Assembly: GCA_022360315.1 (NCBI GenBank)
Contig: JAKSDA010000140.1
Span: forward strand, 1-43,820
Length of the DNA: 43,820 nt
Direction of reading: 5' to 3'
Source: Pseudomonadota bacterium
Lineage (GTDB): Bacteria; Myxococcota_A; Polyangia; Haliangiales; Haliangiaceae
The notes under the pieces were generated by a model, which saw only the letters and a list, made by a program, of their open reading frames with translations, made no database searches and was not told the DNA's origin. The translations under genes were made by a program, and so were the position numbers. Shown piece by piece: positions 17,850 through 26,800 of this stretch (positions are counted from its first letter, which is position 1; each line of letters opens with the position of its first letter).

Positions 17850-17999
17850 TATCCTGCAATGTTACTTACGTTCCCGGTTCTGCCGTCACATGGCGGCGCA
17901 CAGCCTCGACCACGACAGGCGCGCAAACCACGGGTCTCCCAAACCAGGTGAGACTGTGATGGGTCAGCCTCGACCTGTAACGAGGAAGAGTAGATCTTC

Positions 18000-19211
18000 A
18001 TGGCCGATTCAAAATCCATTGCAATGACAAAAAAATCCACGGATAACAAATCCACCGGTGAGTCCGAACCCCAGGGCCGGCACCTGACCCGTCGAGATCT
18101 ACTCCACAAGGGAGCCATTGCAGCTGGACTGGGAGGTGCTGGATTTCTGGCTGCTTGTAGCAAGAAAAGCCAGGAGTCGTCATCCGGCCAGGACCCGAAA
18201 CAAGGTCAAGGGCCTGCCGTGATGACCTCCAAGAATGCGATCAACTGGCGCGTACAAACTGCCTGGCAACCCGGCACTGTCGGCAACGAGGCATTTCTGC
18301 GCTTCACCAAAAAAATAGAAGCCATGACCGGCGGCCGATTTAACATCGAGCCGTTCCAGGAAGGCGCCATCGTGGGCACCTTCGAGATGTTCGATGCGGT
18401 AAAGAACGGGGTATTCCAGGCTATGCACGGGTTCCCCGTCTACTGGGCGGGCAAGCTTCCCGTGGCGGTCTTCATGACCTCGTTCCCGCTCGGGCCCGAC
18501 GAGGAAACCCATTGGGAGTGGTTCTACGGTCCGGGCGGAGGCACCGAGCTGGCCCGCGAAGCCTATGCCTCGCAGAATTTATTCTGGGTGGGACCCATTC
18601 AGCATGGCCCCAATCTCATCCACTCAAAGGTGCCGATTCGCAGCTTCGAGGACTTTGCCGGGAAAAAGATCCGCTATCCCGGTGGAATGGTCTCCGAAGT
18701 ATTCTCCGCCGCCGGGGTGTCGACGGTGTTATTGCCAGGCGGCGAAATCTATCCCGCGCTGGAAAAAAGCGTTATCGACGCTGCCGACTACGTGGGCGCG
18801 GCGATCAACTGGAACCTGGGTTTCGCCGAGGTGACCAAATACATCATTTTGCCTTCACTCCACCAGCCGGTCGATCTCATGGAGTTGGTGGTGAATATGA
18901 AGCAGTGGCAATCGCTGAGCAAGGAGTTGCAGGAGTTGCTGATTGCAAGTGTGAAATGGCACTCCTGGGATCAGTGGTCAGCCATCCACGAGGCCGATCG
19001 CAGCCACTATCGCAAGTTCGAACAGGCCGGCACCGAGATCATCACGCTACCCCCTGGCGAAGTGCAAAAGTTCCGCAAGATCGCTATTCCGCTGTGGTAC
19101 AAATGGGCCAAAAAACACCCTTTGGCCACTCGAGCATTCAAAATCTGGCTCGACTATATGCTCGACAAAGGGTTCATCAACAAGGAATGGATCGCGGGGC
19201 AAACCCTGTAA
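18000..19211 (+). CDS. dctP: TRAP transporter substrate-binding protein (DctP/TakP type)
   Basis: 403 residues. It binds an organic acid in the periplasm and delivers it to the DctQM permease. The N-terminus has a twin-arginine-like motif (LTRRDLLHKGAIAAG) followed by a lipobox (FLAAC), so it is probably an exported lipoprotein. The mature domain (INWRVQTAWQPGTVGNE, FAGKKIRYPGGMVSEVFSAAG, VIDAADYVGAAINWNLGF) resembles the TakP branch that binds 2-oxo or related carboxylic acids, but the ligand is an inference. The ATG at 18000 has GAGGAAG 11 bases upstream; ATG 18024 is an alternative. First gene of a complete dctP-dctQ-dctM operon. Confidence 0.93.
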   Translation: MADSKSIAMTKKSTDNKSTGESEPQGRHLTRRDLLHKGAIAAGLGGAGFLAACSKKSQESSSGQDPKQGQGPAVMTSKNAINWRVQTAWQPGTVGNEAFLRFTKKIEAMTGGRFNIEPFQEGAIVGTFEMFDAVKNGVFQAMHGFPVYWAGKLPVAVFMTSFPLGPDEETHWEWFYGPGGGTELAREAYASQNLFWVGPIQHGPNLIHSKVPIRSFEDFAGKKIRYPGGMVSEVFSAAGVSTVLLPGGEIYPALEKSVIDAADYVGAAINWNLGFAEVTKYIILPSLHQPVDLMELVVNMKQWQSLSKELQELLIASVKWHSWDQWSAIHEADRSHYRKFEQAGTEIITLPPGEVQKFRKIAIPLWYKWAKKHPLATRAFKIWLDYMLDKGFINKEWIAGQTL

Positions 19212-19233
19212 TTGTCGGTTGCGCGATCCCCGC

Positions 19234-19746
19234 ATGTCCCATGTAGCCAAAATTCTCCGCGCCGTAGAACAGCTCAATGACTGGTCTGGCAAGCTGCTGG
19301 CGCTCATTACCCCAGTAGTCATCGCTATTACGGTGTACGAGGTGGTGATGCGCTACGCGTTTAACGCGCCGACCAACTGGGCCCACGAACTCTCCACTCT
19401 GCTTTTTGGGGTTCAATACATCCTCTGTGGAGCCTATGCGCACTATCACCATCAACATGTAAACGTCGATGTACTGTCCCATCGGTGGCCGCCCCGATGG
19501 CGTGCCTGGGTGGATGTGGTGACGTCGAGCTTCTTTTTCCTCTTCGTGGGTGCGCTCGCCTATACGAGCTGGACATTCGCCATCGACTCCTGGAATCTCC
19601 GCGAGGTGTCGGTGACCGATTGGGCACCGCCGTTTTATCCGGTCAAGATCGCGATCTTCATCGCATTTATCCTGCTTGGCCTGCAAGGCATGGTGAAATT
19701 GATCCGCGATCTGCACCTTGGAATTACCGGGAGGGAGCTGTCGTGA
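19234..19746 (+). CDS. dctQ: TRAP transporter small permease subunit
   Basis: 170 residues with four hydrophobic helices (LLALITPVVIAITVYEVVMR, LLFGVQYILCGAYA, SSFFFLFVGALAYTSW, IAIFIAFILLGLQG) and the DctQ signatures RYAFNAPTNWAHEL and HQHVNVDVL. It partners DctM in the inner membrane. ATG 19234 is chosen; a GTG at 19219 in the same frame adds five residues. It starts 22 bases after dctP, and its stop overlaps the dctM GTG start. Confidence 0.92.
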   Translation: MSHVAKILRAVEQLNDWSGKLLALITPVVIAITVYEVVMRYAFNAPTNWAHELSTLLFGVQYILCGAYAHYHHQHVNVDVLSHRWPPRWRAWVDVVTSSFFFLFVGALAYTSWTFAIDSWNLREVSVTDWAPPFYPVKIAIFIAFILLGLQGMVKLIRDLHLGITGRELS

Positions 19747-21053
19747 GTATCGAGTGGGTGACTGTTTTGATGTTCGGCTCGCTCTTTGTGCTGCTCCTGT
19801 CCGGATTGCCAACCGCGTTCGCCACGGGTGGCCTGGGCGTGCTCTTTATCTGGCTGATGTGGAGCGCAGACGCGGTCAATGTGGTCGTACAGCGAATATT
19901 TGGCCTGATGAATAACTATCTGCTGGCGGCCATTCCCCTGTTTATCTTCATGGCTGCCATCTTGGAGCGATCCGGCATCATCAAGGATCTGTACGAAGTA
20001 GCTTATCGGTGGCTGGGCGGCTTGCGGGGCGGTCTGGCCATGGCCACGGTCATCGCATCTACGCTGCTAGCTGCCATGACCGGTGTTATAGGTGCCACCG
20101 AAGTAACCATGGGCATTGTGGCCCTGCCCGAGATGCTCAAGCGCGGGTATGACAAAAAGCTCGCCATCGGATGCATATTGGCCGGAGGTACTCTGGGGAT
20201 TCTCATCCCGCCCAGTATCCTCATGATCGTTTACGCCCTGGTGGCCCAAGAATCGGTCGGGCAGCTCTATATGGGGGCTATTTTGCCCGGTTTGCTCCTG
20301 GCCATGATTTATATCGTGTACATCCTGGTCCGGGCAGCACTGCAGCCCCACCTCGCTCCTGCCCTGCCGCGCGAAGACCGGGTGAGCCTGAGGGAAAAGC
20401 TGCGTCTGCTATCGCGGGTGATCGTGCCGTTACTGCTCGTGGCCACAGTGCTCGGAACCATGTTTCTGGGCATCGCTTCACCGACCGAGGCCGCAGGTAT
20501 GGGAGCCTTCGGAGCCATTGTGGTGGCATTGTTGCACAAACGGCTCACTCTGAAGACGCTTCTCAGCGCCGGTCAACAGACTCTCAAGGCCACCGCCATG
20601 GTGATGTGGACGATCTTTGGCGCCACGGCGTTTGTCGGTTTCTATATTGCTCAGGGCGGTGGCAAGTTCGTCGAAAACGCGATCGCCGGGACGGGTCTGG
20701 GTCCCTACGGCATTCTCATCTTGATGATGCTGATCCTTTTGGTGCTCGGAATGTTCCTCGACTGGGTAGGCATCATCTTGCTGGCGGTTCCTGTCTTTGT
20801 CCCCATTATCAAGTCGTTGGGATTCTCGCCGGTCTGGTACGGGGTTTTGTACAACGTCAACATGCAGGTCTCCTTCCTATCGCCACCTTTTGGCTATGCC
20901 CTGTACTACATCAAGGGGGTGGCTCCGCCAGAGATCACCACTGCCGACATATGGAAAGCTGCCATCCCGTTCATTGCACTGCAACTGACCGGACTCACCC
21001 TCTGTATCCTGTTTCCCGAAATCGTCATGTTCCTGCCCGAGCTATTTTACTGA
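19743..21053 (+). CDS. dctM: TRAP transporter large permease subunit
   Basis: 436 residues, about a dozen hydrophobic segments, the sodium-coupled permease of the TRAP system. Family motifs include NNYLLAAIPLFIFMA, GGTLGILIPPSILMIVYAL, GIASPTEAAGMGAFG, MFLDWVGIILLAVPVFVPI and SFLSPPFGYALYY. It starts at GTG 19743, overlapping the dctQ stop by four bases (GTGA), with GGGAGGGAG just upstream as ribosome site. An open frame extending to 19485 overlaps dctQ and is not used. The three-gene transporter is complete, with no catabolic genes adjacent that would reveal the substrate. Confidence 0.94.
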   Translation: MSIEWVTVLMFGSLFVLLLSGLPTAFATGGLGVLFIWLMWSADAVNVVVQRIFGLMNNYLLAAIPLFIFMAAILERSGIIKDLYEVAYRWLGGLRGGLAMATVIASTLLAAMTGVIGATEVTMGIVALPEMLKRGYDKKLAIGCILAGGTLGILIPPSILMIVYALVAQESVGQLYMGAILPGLLLAMIYIVYILVRAALQPHLAPALPREDRVSLREKLRLLSRVIVPLLLVATVLGTMFLGIASPTEAAGMGAFGAIVVALLHKRLTLKTLLSAGQQTLKATAMVMWTIFGATAFVGFYIAQGGGKFVENAIAGTGLGPYGILILMMLILLVLGMFLDWVGIILLAVPVFVPIIKSLGFSPVWYGVLYNVNMQVSFLSPPFGYALYYIKGVAPPEITTADIWKAAIPFIALQLTGLTLCILFPEIVMFLPELFY

Positions 21054-21129
21054 GGGCAATCTCGGGCTCGCCCCGGCTGGGAGTCCACCCATAGCATTTG
21101 CGGGGCGGCAGCCTATCATAGCGTACTAA

Positions 21130-21153
21130 TTAACCCTACTTGATTAGGGTTAA
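21130..21153. repeat. Perfect 9-bp inverted repeat downstream of the TRAP operon
   Basis: TTAACCCTA (21130-21138) and TAGGGTTAA (21145-21153) are perfect inverted copies separated by six bases. It is AT-rich in a GC-rich setting, 77 bases beyond the dctM stop, with no following T-run. It could be an operator, a weak terminator or an element end. Confidence 0.6.
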
Positions 21154-21594
21154 GTCGGGCCGCGGCTTGGCTCGCACTCGGGTTGCTGGAGTTCGACACC
21201 GGTGCACTCCAGGCTCGATGACACTTGGGTGGTGCTCGAAGATCGGCCTTATAGTGCTCCTTTGCAAACCGGGCTGCTAATGCCAAGATGTGCTGTTTTT
21301 GGAGCTTGGAGAGCGTATTCTTCGGCGGCGTATTGGTTTTGACCCAGGTCGCCTGTCGTCGAGGGGACATGAGCAGAACATACAAGATACCGATCGGGTT
21401 CTGCGAAGCTAACCGCGCAGAAGTTGCATGTCAGTGCGGTTGCCCTCCGCCCCAGGGGTCCATCAATGTCCGTGCAACGCCCCCCGATCAAAGATCGTGC
21501 CCACGAAGCTCTCGGCCGATGAAGACCATCTTTGACCAGACGCGCTCCCGGCCATGAATCGCGATCGCCATGGAGGTTCGCCCGAAGGTTGCGT
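21154..21594. other. Degenerate intergenic stretch
   Basis: No intact gene. On the minus strand a 89-codon frame (21116-21385) holds a helical stretch LSKLQKQHILALAARFAKEH that looks protein-like but ends in noise. It may be a decayed gene. Open frames elsewhere here have no recognisable content. Confidence 0.35.
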
Positions 21595-21780
21595 GAGATG
21601 TGTGAGATCCGAGAGCGCCGCCTGGCCATCATGGCCGCCGAAGAGGACGATGCGTTGTCGCGCGCCATCGTAAGCGAGCGCATGATTGTATCGCGCTGCC
21701 GGGCAAGAGGACGGCTTCATCTCGGTCTATTGAGACCCGTTCCACTGCCATGTGTCCAACAGATCCCTGCCGCCGTCTGG
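21595..21780 (-). pseudogene. Remnant of a Kelch-repeat protein
   Basis: Reading leftward from about 21780, one frame gives GGRDLLDTWQWNGSQ, an in-frame TAG (21729-21727), then RYNHALAYDGARQRIVLFGG, HDG. This is a Kelch blade junction: 'DTWxW...' followed by 'R..HALAYD..R.RIVLFGG'. After about 21595 the similarity fades. The stop inside the repeat and the missing flanks mark it as a broken piece of a secreted Kelch protein. It lies directly downstream of the DUF885 gene on the same strand. Confidence 0.6.
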
Positions 21781-21792
21781 TTGTGAGTTTCC

Positions 21793-23082
21793 TTAACGCG
21801 ACGGTTCGAGGTCGCTCGGTGTCAGCTGCTTCGCAAGGAGTTCAAAGTAACGCGATTCGCGTCCAGGGCCGACGCCGATGAACTCGAGTACACGGTCCAT
21901 TCCCATGCTGTAACAGCCGAGTTGAGGCCCGTGCGCCGGAATGAACTTGCCTGCCACGACCTCGACGATCTGCGGTGGTGCCCCGGAGTCGAGGAGCGTC
22001 TGTTCAATCTCTTTCTGCGGCCTGCGCTCCTTGAAGAAACGATAGGCCAAGACAATCCCGACGTGGTTGATTTGGGTCAAGACTGCCCGCTCTACGAGAG
22101 CGTAGCGCTCACGCTCCTGCGGAGGCACGCCGGCGAGGGGTGCGAGCTCGTCCCGAACGAACTCGTACCATTTCTCGCCGGGGAAGAGGACATCAATGCC
22201 GGCATTCGCGGTCCCCTCGAACATAAACGACAGTGGGCTCGCCAGCGGATACACCGCTAGTTCAATAACGCCGTTTTGAGCCAATTGATCAAGAAGAGTG
22301 CTGTAGACATGGTGCCCCGGGTAGGCCTCGTGCAGCAACGTAGCGCAGAGCTCCGCCGCGGTCACAGGAATATCAACATTGACCTCGACTCGGCTTTGGT
22401 TGTTCCCCATATACCAGTTGTAGGCCGACCAAGGCTTACCGTTGACGTACTCGATGGTTGCCCGCTCGCCCTCCGGTAGTGTTCGCAAATCGCGCGTTCG
22501 CCGTTGGCCTAGTTCTAGGCAGTGTCCGGCCACCCGCCGAAGCTCCTTGGGTCCAAGATAGAAACGGCTCCTGTACGCTCGGATCCGATCGCCAACTGGG
22601 GCATTGCCCGGCAACGCACGTCCGAGCGCGCTGGTTGCCTCCTCGAACTTCTGCTCCGCATCCTGAGTGACCTTGTAGCCGTACATCTCCAACGCCCATT
22701 CATCGAAGTTTAGCTTCTCACCGCGAAGGATTCGGATGTTCGCGACGACTGACCGAGTCTGTGCGGTCAGAAAGCGCGTTCGGGCAGACTCTCGAGCGTT
22801 CGAGAGCTCCTCAAGCAATGTGAGTGCGCGTTGGTGCAAGACTACTAGGTCGACGGGGTTACCCTCGAGTGACACCTCGAGAAGGCGTGGCGGACCGACG
22901 TAGTAGTCGACGTACGCGTCTTTGTGTCGGTCGAGCGCGAGAACTATCTCGACATAGCGAGTTGCCAACGCATCAACGTTTGGTTGGCGAGTGGGCTTTG
23001 TATCGGCGCCTGTGCAGCCAATCATAAGACCCAGCGCGACAGCGATGCGGCGTGTGGTGTGAATCTGCCTTGTCCTCGTCAT
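21793..23082 (-). CDS. DUF885-type metallohydrolase, lipoprotein
   Basis: 429 residues with a lipoprotein signal (RRIAVALGLMIGC). The key motif is LLHEAYPGHHVYSTLL at about residues 247-262, the HEAxPGHH zinc-binding motif of the DUF885 family (M2/M3-peptidase-like fold). The downstream FMFEGTANAGIDVLFP probably supplies the third ligand glutamate. The N-terminal helical half is as expected for the family. The substrate is unknown; peptidase activity is plausible but unproven. It starts at ATG 23082, where a long hairpin abuts the start codon. Slightly lower GC than its neighbours. Confidence 0.82.
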   Translation of the reverse strand: MTRTRQIHTTRRIAVALGLMIGCTGADTKPTRQPNVDALATRYVEIVLALDRHKDAYVDYYVGPPRLLEVSLEGNPVDLVVLHQRALTLLEELSNARESARTRFLTAQTRSVVANIRILRGEKLNFDEWALEMYGYKVTQDAEQKFEEATSALGRALPGNAPVGDRIRAYRSRFYLGPKELRRVAGHCLELGQRRTRDLRTLPEGERATIEYVNGKPWSAYNWYMGNNQSRVEVNVDIPVTAAELCATLLHEAYPGHHVYSTLLDQLAQNGVIELAVYPLASPLSFMFEGTANAGIDVLFPGEKWYEFVRDELAPLAGVPPQERERYALVERAVLTQINHVGIVLAYRFFKERRPQKEIEQTLLDSGAPPQIVEVVAGKFIPAHGPQLGCYSMGMDRVLEFIGVGPGRESRYFELLAKQLTPSDLEPSR

Positions 23083-23114
23083 AGCGGCGTTCGGGATTTT
23101 TCCCGAACGCTGCT
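23083..23114 (-). promoter_or_regulatory. Hairpin abutting the start codon of the DUF885 gene
   Basis: A perfect 10-bp inverted repeat, GCGTTCGGGA-TTTT-TCCCGAACGC (23087-23110), extends to 14 pairs if G86/U111-type wobble and AGC/GCT are counted. In the mRNA it would end at the base before the ATG, and there is no Shine-Dalgarno between. It may block or gate translation, or the DNA palindrome may be an operator. Confidence 0.55.
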
Positions 23115-23261
23115 AGTGTGGTTCGTCTCATCTGGCCCCAGCGGTTCGCGTTTCCCTACGGTGTGACCGGGTATGCCCATGCCGAAGGAGATCTGTGAGG
23201 ACCCATATCCAGCACAGTGATGACTTTCCATCCCGACGACCGTGGCAAGTGGCCCTGTGGG

Positions 23262-23690
23262 CTAGAGCGCGACACCGGTGATGTAGACAGTGTCGAGAAT
23301 CTCCGCCTTGCTCGAGCCGGCATACATCCGGAACCGGTACGTCGTGCCCGATTCGATCCACGACACGGTCTTGCATGTATCATCCTTTGCCTGGGCCAGC
23401 AGCGTCTCTCCCTTGCCCTGCTGTTTGACCCAAACCTCTACCACACGAACCCCGCGCTTCTCCCAGCAGATCGTCCTGCCGCCCTGGTCGCCCGGCGATA
23501 CCAGGGGATGTTCGTCGGGCTCGGCCCAAATCTCACCCGCCACCGACCTGGGCTCGAGAGGCCGCCCGCGGTCGATGCTCAGCGGAGATGGGGCCAACAT
23601 GGCAGCTGTCACGCCCTGTTCGGAAGACAGCTCATCCGAACATCCGAACACGAGCAAGAGCGCAGATAGTGAGACGCTTCGAATGTACAT
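23262..23690 (-). CDS. Small hypothetical lipoprotein
   Basis: 142 residues from ATG 23690, with a GGAAGGA ribosome site upstream and a clear lipobox (SLSALLLVFGCSDE). The mature part is beta-rich with two cysteines (RTICWEKRGVRVVEVWVKQQ, DDTCKTVSWIESGTTYRFRM) and resembles a single fibronectin/Ig-like sandwich that appears to end at residue 142 (YITGVAL). No family is recognised. An open extension to 23801 has no start signal and is not used. The 179 bases between this and the DUF885 gene hold the hairpin and no other gene. Confidence 0.7.
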   Translation of the reverse strand: MYIRSVSLSALLLVFGCSDELSSEQGVTAAMLAPSPLSIDRGRPLEPRSVAGEIWAEPDEHPLVSPGDQGGRTICWEKRGVRVVEVWVKQQGKGETLLAQAKDDTCKTVSWIESGTTYRFRMYAGSSKAEILDTVYITGVAL

Positions 23691-23849
23691 GGTGCGTTCC
23701 TTCCACGGATTCGGGTTGATCAAGGGGACACTCTGCCGGGAGAATGTGCCGCACATTGTGCGAGGGCCAATTTTTCCACCGATTTTTTGGCCATACACCA
23801 TAGGGTGCGTCTAAAACCTATCTTTACCTACATTGAGTAGCAACTGCGA

Positions 23850-26800
23850 TCAGTTTTTTGCGCTTGCGGAGCGTTGGCCCGAGGATTGGGGGCGAGGGTC
23901 TTCTACATTCCACTGCCGAGCCAGTTCGAGAATGCGTCGGTTTTCGTCCACTTGTTCGAGAAAGCTGGTTCGCCACTCGGGGTTTTTGATGCTCTCGGCT
24001 CGACCGAGAAGTAGCGCGCGCGCACCGCGAAGTGCCTGCCTGGCCGGCTTTTGCTGGCCGCATGCATGAAGGGCATCGGCGTGAGCCAGTCGTACGAGCA
24101 TTTCATCCTCGCCAGCGGCCGTCGAACTGGACAAGATCTCCATGCCCTGCTGCCCGGCTTGCAGGGCTTCGGCGGCGCGACCGAGCCTGAGCAACGCCAC
24201 CGCCCGCAGGGCCAATCCGAGCGCGCGCTGCTGGGGGAACTGTACTGCGCTGTTCTGGTCCAGTGCCCGCTCGACCTGGTCCATGGCGGCCTGGGGGCAG
24301 TTCTTGAGTAGCAATATCTGAGCCAGGCATAGATGACTCAGAGTCGCGTCATGCAGGTCGCTATCCTGACTTTGGGCCAAGATATGCTCGGCATCGGACA
24401 GTTTTCCAGCCCGCGCGAGAGTCAGCGCCAGGGTATGTCTGATGGAAGGGGTCAACCAGCCGAGTCCGAGTCGCCTGGCGGTCTCGAGTGCCGAGCTGAG
24501 TGGTTGAATCGCCTGCTCGTACTGGCCCAGTCGCATCAAACTCTCGCCCATATTGGCCTCTGCCATGCAAGCGCTTCGCCGATCGCCCCGCTCGTTCCAG
24601 TGGTCGACGCAGCGTTTTATCCACTGGGCTGACTTGTAGGGATCGCAGTCGGCGCAGAAGAAATGATGGAGCCAGGCGAGATTCGCCCGGACAAATGCAT
24701 CGCGCGGATCTGACGGGGTGCGCTCTTCGACCAGATCGTGCAACGCTGTGGCCAGCGTATCATAGCCGGCGAAGAGTAGGTTGCAGGCGCAATGCACCAT
24801 GGCCGCGAGGTAGAGTCCATCGATCGACTCGGGGGCGCGGTCGCGCAGTTGGTGGGCCACGTTCTGCAATGGGTCCCAGTCGGCCGCGTACACACTGGAC
24901 CACGCGACTTGATGGCAGGCATGAGCCCAGGCCGGGCTGCCCGAAGCGAGTAACTCCATGGCTTCGTGGCCGGACTTCGCCGCACGATCGTACTGTGCCG
25001 TCCAATTTTGCGACTCGGCCTGGAGAAGGCGGAGCGCGCCCAGTGTTTCACCTCGGGCGCCGCACGAAATGGCGCGCTCGGCATAGTCGATCACTGCGGC
25101 AAAGTCATTCGCGGCAAGAGCTTGCTCGGCAGCGCGATGAAAGTGCGGCAGAGCGCGCCGTGAATCAGCACCGGCCTGGTAGTGCTCGGCCAGTACGAGC
25201 GAATCGGTTTCGCCGGCTCGTTCCAGCCACTCGGCTGCATACAGGTGGGCAGGCACGAGCTCGTTGGCGGGCAGGGTTCCATACGCAGCCTCTCGCAACA
25301 AGTCGTGGGTAAATACATACTCGGTCTCGTCGGCAAAACGCGATCGGCGGCGCTGTCTGACCACTTCCCGGCCAATTAATTGATTGAGCATTAGCGTTAC
25401 AACCTGGCGGTCATCGCCGAGCAGGGCGGCAACCCCGGCGAGCCAAAAATGGCGGCCGAACACGCTGGCCGCGCGCAGCACGCGCCGTTCGCTCGGCAAG
25501 AGAGCGCGCAGCCGGGCCCCGACTATGGCCAGGATGGTCTCGGAAATCTCGCCGTCAAATCCAGCCGCCAGGCTGCGTACCAGTTCTTCCAGATAAAACG
25601 GGTTTCCGCCCGAGCGGGCGACCAGCTTGTCGATGACCGTGTCAGCGACCTGGTCGGGCAGGGCGTGACGGGCGATATTTTCACACGCCTGCCTCGACAG
25701 GGGGTAGAGCGCGATCCGTTCCAGATTCCGTGCGGTCCACAGATCAGGCAGAATTTCGTCGACCTCTGGCCGGGCCAGAGCGAGCACCATGATCGGCTTG
25801 TCTTCGAGGTTGCGCAGCAGAGCATTGATGAATCGTATGGAAGGCGGGTCGGCCCATTGCAGGTCGTCGAGGACGATAAAGACCGGGTGTTCCAGGCTCT
25901 CGGCTTCGAGCCAGTCTTCCCAGGCCCGGCGCATCTGATCGTGGATGAGATGGGGAGAGCGACGGGCCTCGCGAAGTTGCATGCGCTCGGTATCGGAAAA
26001 CTGCAGGCCGGTGATTTCGCCGAGAAACACGGCCACGCGCTCGGCATCTTGCCGGCCCAGCCAGGGTGCGATCCGTTGCTCGACCCGGCGCAGGATCTTG
26101 TCTCGACCCGCGTCCGATCCGTCCCCCGGAACAATGCCCACGGCGGCTCTGACCAACTGCGACAGCATGAAGAGAGGGGAACCCGCGCGGAGAAGGTCAC
26201 CGGTAGCGGCCAGTATGGACAATTCGCTCGACAACGACGCGAATCGTTGCACGATCTCGCCGACCAGACGGGATTTGCCGATCCCTGCCGGGCCGGTGAC
26301 CAGGATCGCACGGGCCAGGGATTCGTCCACGCATTCGCGAAATACCGCCTCGATGGCCGAGATTTCGCGGTCCCGACCGACATACGGCGTGGGCTTGCCC
26401 AGCACGATGCGGATGCTTTGGGGTTCGGGACTCTCCCTGACCAGAACCCGTTGCTCTCGCTCGTCACAGTCGATCTGAAAACGCTGCTCGATGAGAGTTG
26501 CGGTCAGCTTGTCGACTGCGATGTGCTGGGTAATCGAATCATGCCGCGGCCGATGCGGACGTTTCAGGTCTTCGGTGGCGCGCTCGCCATCGATGGCGCG
26601 GCCGTGCAATAGGACCTCGACGGCCCGATCCACCACCTCGCCGACCGACAGCCGGTCGCCCTCTTCGCCGCTCCCGGTGGCCAGCGCAATGGCCACCTGA
26701 TTGCGCTGGCGGCCAAGGCTCAACGCAAAACCAGCGGCACGGCGAGCAGCCACGACCGGATCCTCCTCGCTGGCTGCCATGGCTACCGCGGTATCTGCAG

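Noticed and set aside
20171..21094. A 307-codon plus-strand frame
   Set aside because: Alternate frame of dctM; dctM has a full set of membrane helices and family motifs.
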